Assembly: GCF_900188005.1 (NCBI RefSeq)
Contig: NZ_FZNR01000028.1
Span: 40,821 to 104,820, forward strand
Source of the DNA: Actinoplanes regularis
Lineage (GTDB): Bacteria; Actinomycetota; Actinomycetes; Mycobacteriales; Micromonosporaceae
Reading direction: 5' to 3'
DNA: 64,000 nucleotides
Every line of letters begins with the position of its first letter. The stretch's first letter is position 1. Made by a program: the position numbers and the translations under genes. The notes beneath the pieces were generated by a model that was not told where the DNA came from, ran no database searches, and saw only the letters and a program-made list of their open reading frames with translations. Shown here piece after piece: positions 7,405 to 15,534 of this stretch.

Positions 7405-8880
7405 TCAGCTCAGCGTGAACCGCTGGTTGGCCTGGCCGTTGCAGTCGTAGATCTGCACCTGCTGGCCGTTGCCGGTGCCCCAGACGTCCAGGCAGCGCCC
7501 GGACTGCACACCGGTGATGGTGCCGTTGCTGTTGACGTTCCACTGCTGGTTGGCCTGCCCGTTGCAGGCATAGATCTGCACGGCCGACCCGTTGCCGGAA
7601 CCGGCCGCGTCCAGGCATCGGCTGCCGCCGTACACGGTCAGCTGTTTGCTCGAGGTGAGCGTCCACTGCTGGTTGGTCTGGCCGTGGCAGTCGTAGAGCT
7701 GGACCCGCGTGCCGTTGTCCTGCGACGCGTTGGGCACGTCGACGCACCGGCCGGACTGGGCGCCGACGATCCGGCCTCCGGTGCCCGAGGGCACCGACGT
7801 GGACGGCGACGGCGAGTTGCCGCTGCCGCTGGGCGCCGGTGAGGACGGGCCCGGGCCGGCGGCGTTGAGGGCGTTGAGCACCGAGGTGTAGGCGGCCTTC
7901 TTGTTGCCGCCGCCGTCGAACAGCAGCGGGCTCTCACTGGAACGCCATGAGTCGCTGTCGCGCACGCCCCAGACGGTGATCCCGATGCAGCGTGCGACGT
8001 TCATGCAGGCCTGCGTCAGCCCGGAGTACTGCGAGGTGGACGCGTTGGTGACGTCGACCTCGGTCAGTGCCACGTCGACGCCGAGGGCGGCGAAGCTCTG
8101 CAGGGTGGTCTGGAAGTTGCCTGGCAGAGAGCTGCCGCCGGTGAAGTGGGTTTGCAGGCCCACGCAGTCGATCGGCACGCCCCGGGACTTGAAGTCCCGG
8201 ATCATGTTGTAGACGCCCTGCGTCTTGCCGTAGGACCAGTTCTCGATGTTGTAGTCGTTGTAGCAGAGCTTGACCGAGGGGTCGGCGCTGCGCGCGGCGC
8301 GGAACGCCGCCTCGATCCAGTCGTTGCCGGTGGCCTGCAGGTTGGACTGACGGCGGCTGCCGTCCTCGTTGAACGCCTCGTTGACCACGTCCCAGGCGGC
8401 GAGCTTGCCCTTGTAGTGGGCCATCACGCCGTTGATGTGGTCGATCATCGCCTGGCGCAGGCTGCTGCCGCTCAGGCTGCCCCACCAGCTGGGTTGCTGG
8501 GAGTGCCAGGCCAGGGTGTGGCCGCGGACCTTCAGGCCGCGCTGGGTCGCCCAGTTGTAGATCTGGTCGCCGGAGCTGAAGTTGAACTGGCCACGCTGCG
8601 GCTCGGTGGCGTCCGGCTTCATCTCGTTCTCGGCCGTGATCATGTTGAACTCGCGGCCGGCGATCGAGCTGTACGTCGAGTCACCGAGCCGGCTCGCGGC
8701 GATCGCGGTGCCGAAGTAGCGGCCCGACTGGGCGGCCGCGGCGCCGAGGGTGCTCGCCGCGGCGTTCGCGTCCGGGGCCACCGTCAGGACACCGAACGCC
8801 GCGACCGCGGCGGCAGCCCCGGCGATCAGCGCTCGCCTCCGCATCGAGCCGGTGGAACTGGCTGGGGATCTGGTTGCCAC
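7405..8880 (-). CDS. secreted GH10 endo-1,4-beta-xylanase with CBM13 (ricin-type) domain
   Basis: A 491-residue exported enzyme that cleaves internal beta-1,4-xylose bonds of xylan. An arginine-rich Tat-like signal (MRRRALIAGAAAAVAAFGVL) ends near PDANAAAST. The GH10 barrel follows, with the acid/base glutamate in WDVVNEAFNED and the nucleophile in ALTEVDV. A Pro/Ser linker leads to three CBM13 repeats with the typical sugar-site and QxW patterns (GRCVDVPNASQDNG, NGQANQQW). The overall plan is that of Streptomyces XlnA. The GTG at 8880 is chosen because GAGGAGGAAG lies just upstream; the frame stays open 16 codons further without a ribosome binding site. A second GH10 gene sits at 20559. Confidence 0.93.
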   Translation of the reverse strand: MATRSPASSTGSMRRRALIAGAAAAVAAFGVLTVAPDANAAASTLGAAAAQSGRYFGTAIAASRLGDSTYSSIAGREFNMITAENEMKPDATEPQRGQFNFSSGDQIYNWATQRGLKVRGHTLAWHSQQPSWWGSLSGSSLRQAMIDHINGVMAHYKGKLAAWDVVNEAFNEDGSRRQSNLQATGNDWIEAAFRAARSADPSVKLCYNDYNIENWSYGKTQGVYNMIRDFKSRGVPIDCVGLQTHFTGGSSLPGNFQTTLQSFAALGVDVALTEVDVTNASTSQYSGLTQACMNVARCIGITVWGVRDSDSWRSSESPLLFDGGGNKKAAYTSVLNALNAAGPGPSSPAPSGSGNSPSPSTSVPSGTGGRIVGAQSGRCVDVPNASQDNGTRVQLYDCHGQTNQQWTLTSSKQLTVYGGSRCLDAAGSGNGSAVQIYACNGQANQQWNVNSNGTITGVQSGRCLDVWGTGNGQQVQIYDCNGQANQRFTLS

Positions 8881-9165
8881 CAAGGCTTCCTCCTCCTCGG
8901 CCCTGCGCCGGGCCGCCGAGCATCGCACGCACGGTAGGGGGTCACCGTGCGCGGCAAAGGGGTCGGTGGGTGCACAGAGCCATCGTTAAAAGATGGGCTT
9001 CAATGGAGTGATGCTGGCACGGTTACAACACCGAAACAAGTAGTTCCGGAGAACTTCCGGAACTATCAGAGATACTCGAAGTGCATGTCACTCACGATGA
9101 CATGCTGATTTATGGAAGACACTGCAGGGTCGAGATCTATGTACCGGGTCATCTGAAAATATGAT

Positions 9166-9180
9166 TCCGAAAGTTTCGGA
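9166..9180. promoter_or_regulatory. CCGAAAnTTTCGG-type palindrome, possible xylan-regulon operator
   Basis: The 15-base sequence TCCGAAAGTTTCGGA is a perfect palindrome around one central base. Similar CGAA(A)nTTTCG palindromes have been reported in promoters of streptomycete xylanase and xylo-oligosaccharide genes. Closely related copies lie at 25089-25101 and 25257-25269 near the GH51 gene, which supports a shared regulator. The regulator is not identified in the window. Confidence 0.45.
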
Positions 9181-9260
9181 GAGAAATCCGAGAATTGCGT
9201 CGGTCCCGACTCCCGATGACGCCCGGATATAACAGAAAACGATTCCATGGTTCACACAGA

Positions 9261-9290
9261 ACGGAGCCCGGCCGATCGGCCGGGCTCCGT
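9261..9290 (-). terminator. perfect 30-base palindrome, terminator after the GH127/146 gene
   Basis: Positions 9261-9290 read identically on both strands, with 15-base arms and no loop. The element lies 11 bases beyond the stop of the GH127-like gene on the minus strand. There is no clear U-tract, as is common for actinomycete terminators. Confidence 0.7.
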
Positions 9291-9301
9291 TCCCCGCGGT
9301 G

Positions 9302-11596
9302 TCAGGCGACTCGTACCAGACGCCAACTGTTGTCGGCGCTGCCGTTGTCGGTTTCCTGGACGACCTGGCTCCCCCAGGCGCTCGAGGCCCCCAGCACAGC
9401 GAGGACCTTGCCGCTGTTGACGTTGCGGATGCGGTAGGAGCCGTCGCTGTTGGCGAGCAGCGTCCAGCGATGGTCGGCGGTGCCGTTGTCGGCCCACTGC
9501 AGGACGCGGGCGTTGTCCGTGGCCGCCATGTTCTCGACGCCGAGCACCTTGCCGCTGTTGACGTTGCGGAACCGCACGGCGCCGCCGTCGGCGATCTGAG
9601 TCCACTGGTGGTCGGCGGTTCCGGTGTCGCCCCAGACGATGGCGGACCCGCCGTCCACGACGGACATGTCCTGTACGCCCAGGACCAACCCCGAGGCCAC
9701 GTTGACCAGCTTGTACGTCGCCTCGGTGGCGCCGGAGGTGTTCCAGTGGACGGCGTAGTTGAAGCCCTGCGCGTCGTGGAACGGCCCGAGGTTGACCGTG
9801 GCACCGTTGGCCGTCGCGGTGAAGGCCAAGCTGCCGCTGCCCGTGCGGGCGATCGAGGACACGGCCAGCGACGGGTTACCCGTAAGCGTCGTGCCCCCGT
9901 AGTTGCCGGCAAGCACCACCGGACCGTACGTGATGGCCTGCACCGCCGGGTTGTCGGGAGTGGCCTGCATGATCACGCGCATCGGCAACCTGACGGTCAG
10001 CACATCGCCCGCGGCCCAGACCCGGGTGACGGTGGCGTAGCTTCCGGGCGTCGCGGTGACGTTCTGCGCCACGCCGTTGACCATCAGGGCGGCGCCGGAG
10101 GTCCAGCCGGGGATGCGGATCCGGATGCTCCACGACCCGCTCATCGTGCCGGACAGCGTCAGCGTGGTGAGGTCAGCGACCGGATAGGACGTGGACTGCG
10201 TGACGGTGATGCCCCGCTCGGCCCAGCTCAGCACCGAGGGCGTGAACAGGTTCACGGTCAGCGTCGTCCCGCCGAAGAAGTAGATGGAGTCCATCAGCTT
10301 CGTGTTGGTCTCGACGCCCGTGCCCTGGCAGCACCAGAAGCTGTTGTAGTCGGTCGACCAGGTGCCGCCGCCCCACGCCGGGCCGACACCACGCCGGCTA
10401 CCGGCCTTCAGCGGCGTGAAGTAGGTGATGTGCCCGTGGCTGTCGGCCGGGTTCTGCGCACCGATCAGGTGGTTGAGCAGCGCCCGCTCGTAGAAGTCGA
10501 AGTAGGCGCAGCGGCCGGGATCGGTCAGCCACAGTTCCCGGCTCAACTTGAGCATGTTGTACGTGTTGCAGTGCTCGCAGGTGTCGTTGGTGAGATACCC
10601 GGCGATCGCGTTCGGGGCGCGGAAGTGCTCGGCCTGGCTGTTGCCGCCGATGACGTACGTGTGCGCGCCCGTGGTGATGTTCCAGGCGTTGAGTCCGATG
10701 TCTCGATACCGGGTCGTTCCGGTCGCCTTGTACTCCCGCACGGCGCCGACCCACTTGGGCACCTGGGTGTTGGCGTGCAGCCCGTTGAGCTGATCAGCGC
10801 CCGAGGCGAGCGGGGTGAAGACCGCGGCGTGGTCGAACCGCTGGGCGGTGGTGAGCCACCGGCTGTCGCCGGTCTGCTGGTAGAGGTCGGCCAGTACCTC
10901 GTTCATGCCGCCGAACTCCGTACCGAGCATGGCCTGCATCTGGCCGGCGCTCAGGCGCGCGGTTCTCGTGTCGACCCATCCGGCCAGACGCAGCAGCACG
11001 TCGCGGGCGGTGGTGTCGCCGATCAGCCGCCAGGCGTCGAGCAGCCCGGCGAGCGTTTTGTGGATGCAGTAGTAGGGCACGTTGCCGTTGGTCAGCGTGC
11101 GCGCTTCGAGGGCGGTGAAGTCGGACTCGGGGAACCCCGAGAGGTAGCCGTTCGACGCCTGGCACTTGGCCAGTTCGGCGACCATGTAGGTGGCCTTGTC
11201 GCGGCAGGTGGTGTCGCCCAGAGCCGCCCACGCCTGCGCCCACGCGGTCAGGAAGTGGCCCTGCATGTGCGTACGGAAGGGGAAGGTCGGCGCGTCCCAG
11301 CCGCCGTTGGCGGTGGCGCCTCCGGTGGAGCGGCCGTGGTTGGCCCGGAAGTTGTAGAGCAGCCGGTCGACGTCGATGAAGCGCAGGTAGTTGAGGGTGC
11401 GGGTCTGGTTGTCCAGCCAGCGCCCGACGGTCAGGCGGACCTGTCCGAGGTCGAACGGGTAAGCCGCGACGCCGAGATCGGGGCGGGCCGGCGCCACCAC
11501 GGCCTCGGCGCGGGAGATTCCACCGAAGGTGGTGGCCACGGCGCCGGCGCCGGCGGCCTGCAACAGCCGGCGGCGGCTGATCGGGAACGTGGTCAT
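9302..11596 (-). CDS. exported GH127/GH146-type beta-L-arabinofuranosidase with ricin-type C-terminal domain
   Basis: A 764-residue protein with a Tat signal (SRRRLLQAAGAGAVATTFGG). The catalytic body is the DUF1680 (alpha/alpha)6 barrel. The zinc/thiolate site is visible as CEHCNTYNML (Glu and Cys ligands) and CCQGTGVETNTK, whose cysteine pair includes the nucleophile in characterised family members. The enzyme releases beta-L-arabinofuranose from plant glycans or glycoproteins. The C-terminal about 140 residues are three ricin-type repeats (NVNSGKVLGVENMAATDNAR, TADHRWTLLANSDGSYRIRN). AGGAG lies before the ATG at 11596. It is the last gene of the run starting at 15291. Whether it belongs to GH127 or GH146 cannot be settled by eye. 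Confidence 0.88.
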   Translation of the reverse strand: MTTFPISRRRLLQAAGAGAVATTFGGISRAEAVVAPARPDLGVAAYPFDLGQVRLTVGRWLDNQTRTLNYLRFIDVDRLLYNFRANHGRSTGGATANGGWDAPTFPFRTHMQGHFLTAWAQAWAALGDTTCRDKATYMVAELAKCQASNGYLSGFPESDFTALEARTLTNGNVPYYCIHKTLAGLLDAWRLIGDTTARDVLLRLAGWVDTRTARLSAGQMQAMLGTEFGGMNEVLADLYQQTGDSRWLTTAQRFDHAAVFTPLASGADQLNGLHANTQVPKWVGAVREYKATGTTRYRDIGLNAWNITTGAHTYVIGGNSQAEHFRAPNAIAGYLTNDTCEHCNTYNMLKLSRELWLTDPGRCAYFDFYERALLNHLIGAQNPADSHGHITYFTPLKAGSRRGVGPAWGGGTWSTDYNSFWCCQGTGVETNTKLMDSIYFFGGTTLTVNLFTPSVLSWAERGITVTQSTSYPVADLTTLTLSGTMSGSWSIRIRIPGWTSGAALMVNGVAQNVTATPGSYATVTRVWAAGDVLTVRLPMRVIMQATPDNPAVQAITYGPVVLAGNYGGTTLTGNPSLAVSSIARTGSGSLAFTATANGATVNLGPFHDAQGFNYAVHWNTSGATEATYKLVNVASGLVLGVQDMSVVDGGSAIVWGDTGTADHQWTQIADGGAVRFRNVNSGKVLGVENMAATDNARVLQWADNGTADHRWTLLANSDGSYRIRNVNSGKVLAVLGASSAWGSQVVQETDNGSADNSWRLVRVA

Positions 11597-11618
11597 GGTG
11601 AGCTCCTGGGAAGGTCCC

Positions 11619-11658
11619 CCGACGGGTCGTCCCCGGCGGTCCGGGAACGACCCGTCGG
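11619..11658 (-). terminator. long stem-loop terminator between the GH62 and GH127 genes
   Basis: Arms at 11619-11636 and 11641-11658 are 18 bases long with a single mismatch and a CGGT loop. It follows the stop of the GH62 gene at 11676 and precedes the ribosome binding site of the next gene. It may therefore attenuate rather than end the transcript. Confidence 0.7.
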
Positions 11659-11675
11659 CGGGATGGCGGGGTCGC

Positions 11676-13202
11676 TTATCGCTGCAGGGTGAGCACGCCC
11701 GGCCGGTACGGCAGCAGCCCGTAATCGCCGCCGGAGCTCGGCGAGCGACCCTGGTAGAGCAGCTGCAGATTGCACGGGTCGATGGTCATGGTCTGGTCGG
11801 CGGTGGCGCGCACCAGCTCACCGTGGCTGATGTCGTTGGTCCAGGTGGCGCCGCTGTTGGCCTTGCCGGCGAACGGGTTGCTCTCGCTGGCCGCCTGCGG
11901 GGTCCACGAACCGCTCAGGCTGGTGGCCGTGAACGAACGGAAGTAGCGGCCGTTGGCCCCGATCGCCTCGACGATCATCAGGTACTGGTTCTGGCCCTGC
12001 ACCTTGTACACCTGCGGCGCTTCGAACAGGTTGTTCGTCGAGTCGCTCATGATCGTGGTGTAGGAGGAGCCGAAGCTGCCCGGGAAGTTCCCGATCGGCA
12101 TGCTCGCCCGGTAGATCTTGCCGTTGTCCCCGGCGAAGAAGAGGTACATGTTCGTGCCGTCGCCGATCAGCGTCTGGTCGATCGGCCCGGTGCCCGACCC
12201 GGAGATGCTGCCGGTGAACAGCGGCTGCGCCGCCGACCAGCCGTTGGCGTTGGTCGGGTCGCTCGAGGTGCGGTAGGAGAAGGCCGTCCCGCCCCACTGA
12301 TAGGTCAGCACCCAGATGCTCTTCGGCGCGAAGTAGAACAGCGTCGGCGCGACCGTGCCGGAGTTCATCTTGTTCTGGCTCGCCGATGCCATGTCGGACC
12401 AGTTGGTGAACGGGCTGAAGTTCATCGAGCCCCAGGTCGACCCGGTGTCGTGGGTGGTGGCGTAGACCAGGTGCTTGCCGTTGTAGGGCACGACGGTGAA
12501 GTCCTTCAGCGACACCCAGCCGGACTTCGGCGTGGCCAGCGCGCCGGTCGACGACCAGCGGTAGGTCGACGGCAGGGTGCACGATCCGGAGGGCGGCGGC
12601 GAGCTGGGCGTACCGCTACCGATCTTGACGAGCTGCCACTGCTGGTTGGCGCCGTTCCAGTCGCTGTACTGCACGATGTTGGCGCCGTCGGCGGTCGCCG
12701 CGCCCTGGACCTCGACGGCCTTGCCGCTGTTGCGGTTGATCAGCTGGATGTAGCCGTCGATATCCTGGACGCTGAACTGCTGGTTGGTGGTGTTGTTGTC
12801 GGTCCACTGCACGATCGCACCGCCGTCGGCCGTGGACAGGTTGTAGACGTCCAGGACCTTGCCGGAGTGCTTCGACTTGAGCCGGTAGTAGCCGCCGCCG
12901 GAGTCGACGAACTGCCACTGCTGCTGCGCCTGGTCGTTGCGCGTCCACTGGGTGATCCGCGCCCCGTCGTTGGTGGCGAGGTTGTACACGTCGAGGGCTT
13001 TGCCGCTGTTGCGGTTGACCAGTACGTACGACGCGCTGGTGTCGATCGTCGCCGCGGACGCCGGCAGGGTGGTCACCGCGACACCTCCGGTGGCGGCCAG
13101 CAGGACCAGCGCGGCGAGGGTGCCACGCCAGGTCCGGCGGCGCGTCACCGATGGCTGTGCCTGCGCTTTCTCTTCCGGTACGTGGAAATAGCGCACTTTC
13201 AT
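11676..13202 (-). CDS. secreted GH62 alpha-L-arabinofuranosidase with N-terminal CBM13
   Basis: A 508-residue exported enzyme that removes arabinofuranosyl side chains from arabinoxylan. The signal peptide (about residues 20-50) ends at PASAAT. Residues about 55-195 are a three-repeat ricin-type CBM13. A short Ser/Pro linker follows. The GH62 five-blade propeller begins at LPSTYRWSSTGALATPKSGW, with the base aspartate in SLKDFTVV, the middle aspartate in GPIDQTLIGDG and the acid glutamate in LFEAPQVYKV. An AAGGAG site lies before the ATG at 13202. The upstream GH43 gene stops 37 bases away, so the two are probably co-transcribed. Its CBM13 is almost identical at DNA level to that of the neighbour. 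Confidence 0.93.
   Translation of the reverse strand: MKVRYFHVPEEKAQAQPSVTRRRTWRGTLAALVLLAATGGVAVTTLPASAATIDTSASYVLVNRNSGKALDVYNLATNDGARITQWTRNDQAQQQWQFVDSGGGYYRLKSKHSGKVLDVYNLSTADGGAIVQWTDNNTTNQQFSVQDIDGYIQLINRNSGKAVEVQGAATADGANIVQYSDWNGANQQWQLVKIGSGTPSSPPPSGSCTLPSTYRWSSTGALATPKSGWVSLKDFTVVPYNGKHLVYATTHDTGSTWGSMNFSPFTNWSDMASASQNKMNSGTVAPTLFYFAPKSIWVLTYQWGGTAFSYRTSSDPTNANGWSAAQPLFTGSISGSGTGPIDQTLIGDGTNMYLFFAGDNGKIYRASMPIGNFPGSFGSSYTTIMSDSTNNLFEAPQVYKVQGQNQYLMIVEAIGANGRYFRSFTATSLSGSWTPQAASESNPFAGKANSGATWTNDISHGELVRATADQTMTIDPCNLQLLYQGRSPSSGGDYGLLPYRPGVLTLQR
12617..13057 (-). repeat. CBM13 cassette, copy A of a near-identical repeat
   Basis: About 440 bases encoding the ricin-type domain and the end of the signal peptide of the GH62 gene. 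They match 14747-15187 in the GH43 gene with only scattered substitutions. One stretch of roughly 140 bases (12620-12760 against 14750-14890) is essentially identical. This points to a recent duplication or gene conversion. Confidence 0.8.
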
Positions 13203-13239
13203 GTCGGTCTCCTTGGGGACGGAGGGGTGTGGGCGTACC

Positions 13240-15291
13240 TCAGGGGGTGGTGAGGTCGAATCTGGCGACCGTGACGGCGCCGCCCAGGGCTTGGGTGGCG
13301 TAGTTGAAGATGCCGAAGCGGTAGCCCATGAAGAACTGCCAGGCGCTGTTGAGGGTGAACGCCGGCCCGAGCGTGGTGAAGGTGCTGCCGTTCGTGCTGT
13401 AGGAGAACGTCGCGGTGCGGCCGGAGCCGGGCCGGATGTCGGCGGTGACCCGTAGCCGGATCCGGCCGCCGGTCACGGTCGCGCCGGCGGCTTCGGTGCC
13501 GGTGCCGGTGGTGGCCCAGGTGGAGTTCATGGTCAACCCGTTGGTCATCGAGACTCGGGTGACGCCGTTGTCCTTGCGCACGCCGATCCAGGCCGAGGAG
13601 TCGCGCAGCATCGCCAGGCCGGCCCGGTCGCCGTTGGCCATCTGCGAGTAGTCCAGTTCGATGGTGGCGGTCGAGGTCGGGCCCTGGATCCGATGGGTGA
13701 GCGTGTTCCGGGCGTTGTACAGATCGTTGGTGACCGTCGCGGTCGACAGTCGCAGTCCGTTGCCGACGCTGAGCTTGCTGGTGTCGGGGTTGTGGTTCCA
13801 CTCCCAGCGCGGTCCCAGCGTGCTGCCGGTGAACGTGTCCGGGCCGATCATCGACTGCACGGTCTTCGACGTGGTGATGTTCGGCTTCGGGTAGCTACTC
13901 CCCCAGCGGCCGCCGACGGTGGTCAGGACCGGCCAGTCGTTGCTCCACGTGATCGGGGCCAGCGTCGGCACCCGTCCGCCGGGGTAGGCGTCGGTGAACG
14001 CCATGTACCACCAGTCACCGTTCTGCGTCTGCACGAGCCCGCCCTGGTGCGGCACTCCTCCGCCGGAGATCGGCCCGGGAAGATCGAGAAGAACCTGTTT
14101 TTGCTCGTACGGACCCCAGGGGCTGGTGGAGCGCAGCACGTACTGGCCGTTGGCGGGACGGGTCAGCCAGATGTAGTAGTAGTTGCCGCGCTTGTACATG
14201 CGTGAGCCCTCGAGCGTGCCGATGCTCGACGGTGTGGTGTAGACGGTCTGCGACCGCACCTGCGATGTCAGGTCCGAGGACAGCTGGGCCACGCTGATCG
14301 TGCCGTTGCCGTACGCCACATACGGGGTGTCGTTGTCGAACAGCAGGCCGGCGTCGTAGTAGCAGTTGTTGATCCGGGCCTTCTTCGACCAGACGCCGTC
14401 GACCGCCGACGCGGTGTAGACGTACGTGCGGTTGAACTCGGTGCACCCGAGCCAGTAGTAGGTGCTGTTGCTGGGCCGGTAGTTGAACGCCGACGCCCAG
14501 ATGCCCTTGACATACGCGCGGCCGCCGGACAGGTCGTACGCGCTGGAATCGAAGTCCAGCCGTGGCACCGAGTGCCCCGCGTACTCCCAGTTGACCAGGT
14601 CGTACGAGCGCAGGATCGGCGCACCCGGCGAGTAATGCATGGTCGACGCCGAGTAGTAGTAGGCGTCCCCCACCCGGATGATGTCGCCGTCGGCGAAGTC
14701 CTGCCACACCACCGGATTGGCGAAGGTGCCGGCGGACGGCGTGCTGCCGATCTTGACGAGCTGCCACTGCTGGTTGGCGCCGTTCCAGTCGCTGTACTGC
14801 ACGATGTTGGCGCCGTCGGCGGTCGCCGCGCCCTGGACCTCGACGGCCTTGCCGCTGTTGCGGTTGATCAGCTGGATGTAGCCGTCGAGGTCCTGGACGC
14901 TGAACTGCTGGTTGGCGGCGTTGTTGTCGGTCCACTGCACGATCGCGCCGCCGTCGGCGGTCGAGGCGCCGGAGACGTCGAGCACCTTGCCCGAGTGCTT
15001 GGACCTGAGCCGGTAGTAGCCGCCGCCGGAGTCGACGAACTGCCACTGCTGCTGCGCCTGGTCGTTGCGCGCCCACTGGGTGATCCGCGCTCCGTCGGTG
15101 GTGGCCAGGTTGTACACGTCGAGGGCTTTGCCGCTGTTGCGGTTGACCAGTACGTACGACGCGCTGGTGTCGATCGTCGCCGCGGACGCCGGCGACGCGG
15201 TCGTGAGGGTGAGCGCCACGCTGAGGACGGTGGTCAGGGCGGCGGCGAGCAGGCGCCACAGCTTGCGGGGGAGGTCGGGGCGAGCCCTCAT
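13240..15291 (-). CDS. secreted CBM13-GH43 xylosidase/arabinofuranosidase with C-terminal beta-sandwich
   Basis: A 683-residue exported enzyme of arabinoxylan side-chain or oligomer breakdown. A signal peptide ends at SPASAAT and a CBM13 (about 40-180) follows. The GH43 propeller (about 190-490) has the general base in FADGDIIRVGDAYYYSAS, a middle aspartate in YDAGLLFDND and the acid in GTLEGSRMYKR. The C-terminal about 190 residues are the concanavalin-like GH43_C2 sandwich (DTFTGSTLGPRWEWNHNPDT). The ATG at 15291 has GAGGAG upstream. A LacI-type operator-like site lies 66 bases before it. This gene heads the run with GH62 and GH127. The substrate could be xylo-oligosaccharide or arabinose side chains; the subfamily was not determined. 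Confidence 0.9.
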   Translation of the reverse strand: MRARPDLPRKLWRLLAAALTTVLSVALTLTTASPASAATIDTSASYVLVNRNSGKALDVYNLATTDGARITQWARNDQAQQQWQFVDSGGGYYRLRSKHSGKVLDVSGASTADGGAIVQWTDNNAANQQFSVQDLDGYIQLINRNSGKAVEVQGAATADGANIVQYSDWNGANQQWQLVKIGSTPSAGTFANPVVWQDFADGDIIRVGDAYYYSASTMHYSPGAPILRSYDLVNWEYAGHSVPRLDFDSSAYDLSGGRAYVKGIWASAFNYRPSNSTYYWLGCTEFNRTYVYTASAVDGVWSKKARINNCYYDAGLLFDNDTPYVAYGNGTISVAQLSSDLTSQVRSQTVYTTPSSIGTLEGSRMYKRGNYYYIWLTRPANGQYVLRSTSPWGPYEQKQVLLDLPGPISGGGVPHQGGLVQTQNGDWWYMAFTDAYPGGRVPTLAPITWSNDWPVLTTVGGRWGSSYPKPNITTSKTVQSMIGPDTFTGSTLGPRWEWNHNPDTSKLSVGNGLRLSTATVTNDLYNARNTLTHRIQGPTSTATIELDYSQMANGDRAGLAMLRDSSAWIGVRKDNGVTRVSMTNGLTMNSTWATTGTGTEAAGATVTGGRIRLRVTADIRPGSGRTATFSYSTNGSTFTTLGPAFTLNSAWQFFMGYRFGIFNYATQALGGAVTVARFDLTTP
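14747..15187 (-). repeat. CBM13 cassette, copy B of a near-identical repeat
   Basis: This is the counterpart of the cassette at 12617-13057. The protein copies differ at only a handful of positions, for example VYNLSTADGG against VSGASTADGG, while the catalytic domains are unrelated (GH43 here, GH62 there). Confidence 0.8.
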
Positions 15292-15356
15292 CGTCTACTC
15301 CTCGAATCGGGTGCACATGCGGGTCTCGGCACCGGAGTGGGAGGCCGGCACCTAAA

Positions 15357-15370
15357 TGAGAGCGCTAACA
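15357..15370. promoter_or_regulatory. LacI-type operator-like site upstream of the GH43-GH62-GH127 run
   Basis: TGAGAGCGCTAACA is centred on the AGCGCT core typical of actinomycete LacI/CebR-family operators (TGGGAGCGCTCCCA). The right arm is degenerate. It lies just upstream of the GH43 gene at 15291. A very similar site (TGGGAGCGCTAACA) precedes the GH27 operon at 20164. Confidence 0.5.
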
Positions 15371-15534
15371 TTCGCGAGGCGATATTGCCACACGATTTCA
15401 GCCGTTTCAATTCCTTAACCGCGTGACCAGCGCAGATGCACTCTCATAACTGTTTCTTGCGGATTCTCTCCGTCAATTCGCGCGAAAAGAGACGTCGGCG
15501 GTTCTGTTATGTGCGGGCCCGGGCCGGAGTCGGA

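Larger units (their letters stand above)
8881..9301. promoter_or_regulatory. AT-richer promoter region of the xylanase gene with inverted repeats
   Basis: This 420-base stretch is clearly AT-richer than its surroundings. It should hold the promoter of the GH10 gene read leftwards. It contains the inverted repeat AGTTCCGGA-N5-TCCGGAACT at 9042-9064 and the palindrome TCCGAAAGTTTCGGA at 9166-9180. Next to the GH127 gene lies a long terminator hairpin. A 60-codon frame at 9066-9248 on the minus strand has no ribosome binding site or domain and is not called. Confidence 0.5.

Noticed and set aside
9066..9248. 60-codon frame in the xylanase promoter region
   Set aside because: AT-rich DNA, no ribosome binding site, and it overlaps palindromic regulatory sequence.
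9299..11692. Long open frame on the plus strand opposite the GH127 gene
   Set aside because: It is antisense to a gene with clear domains, has a Gly/Val/Arg-rich composition typical of shadow frames in high-GC DNA, and has no ribosome binding site.
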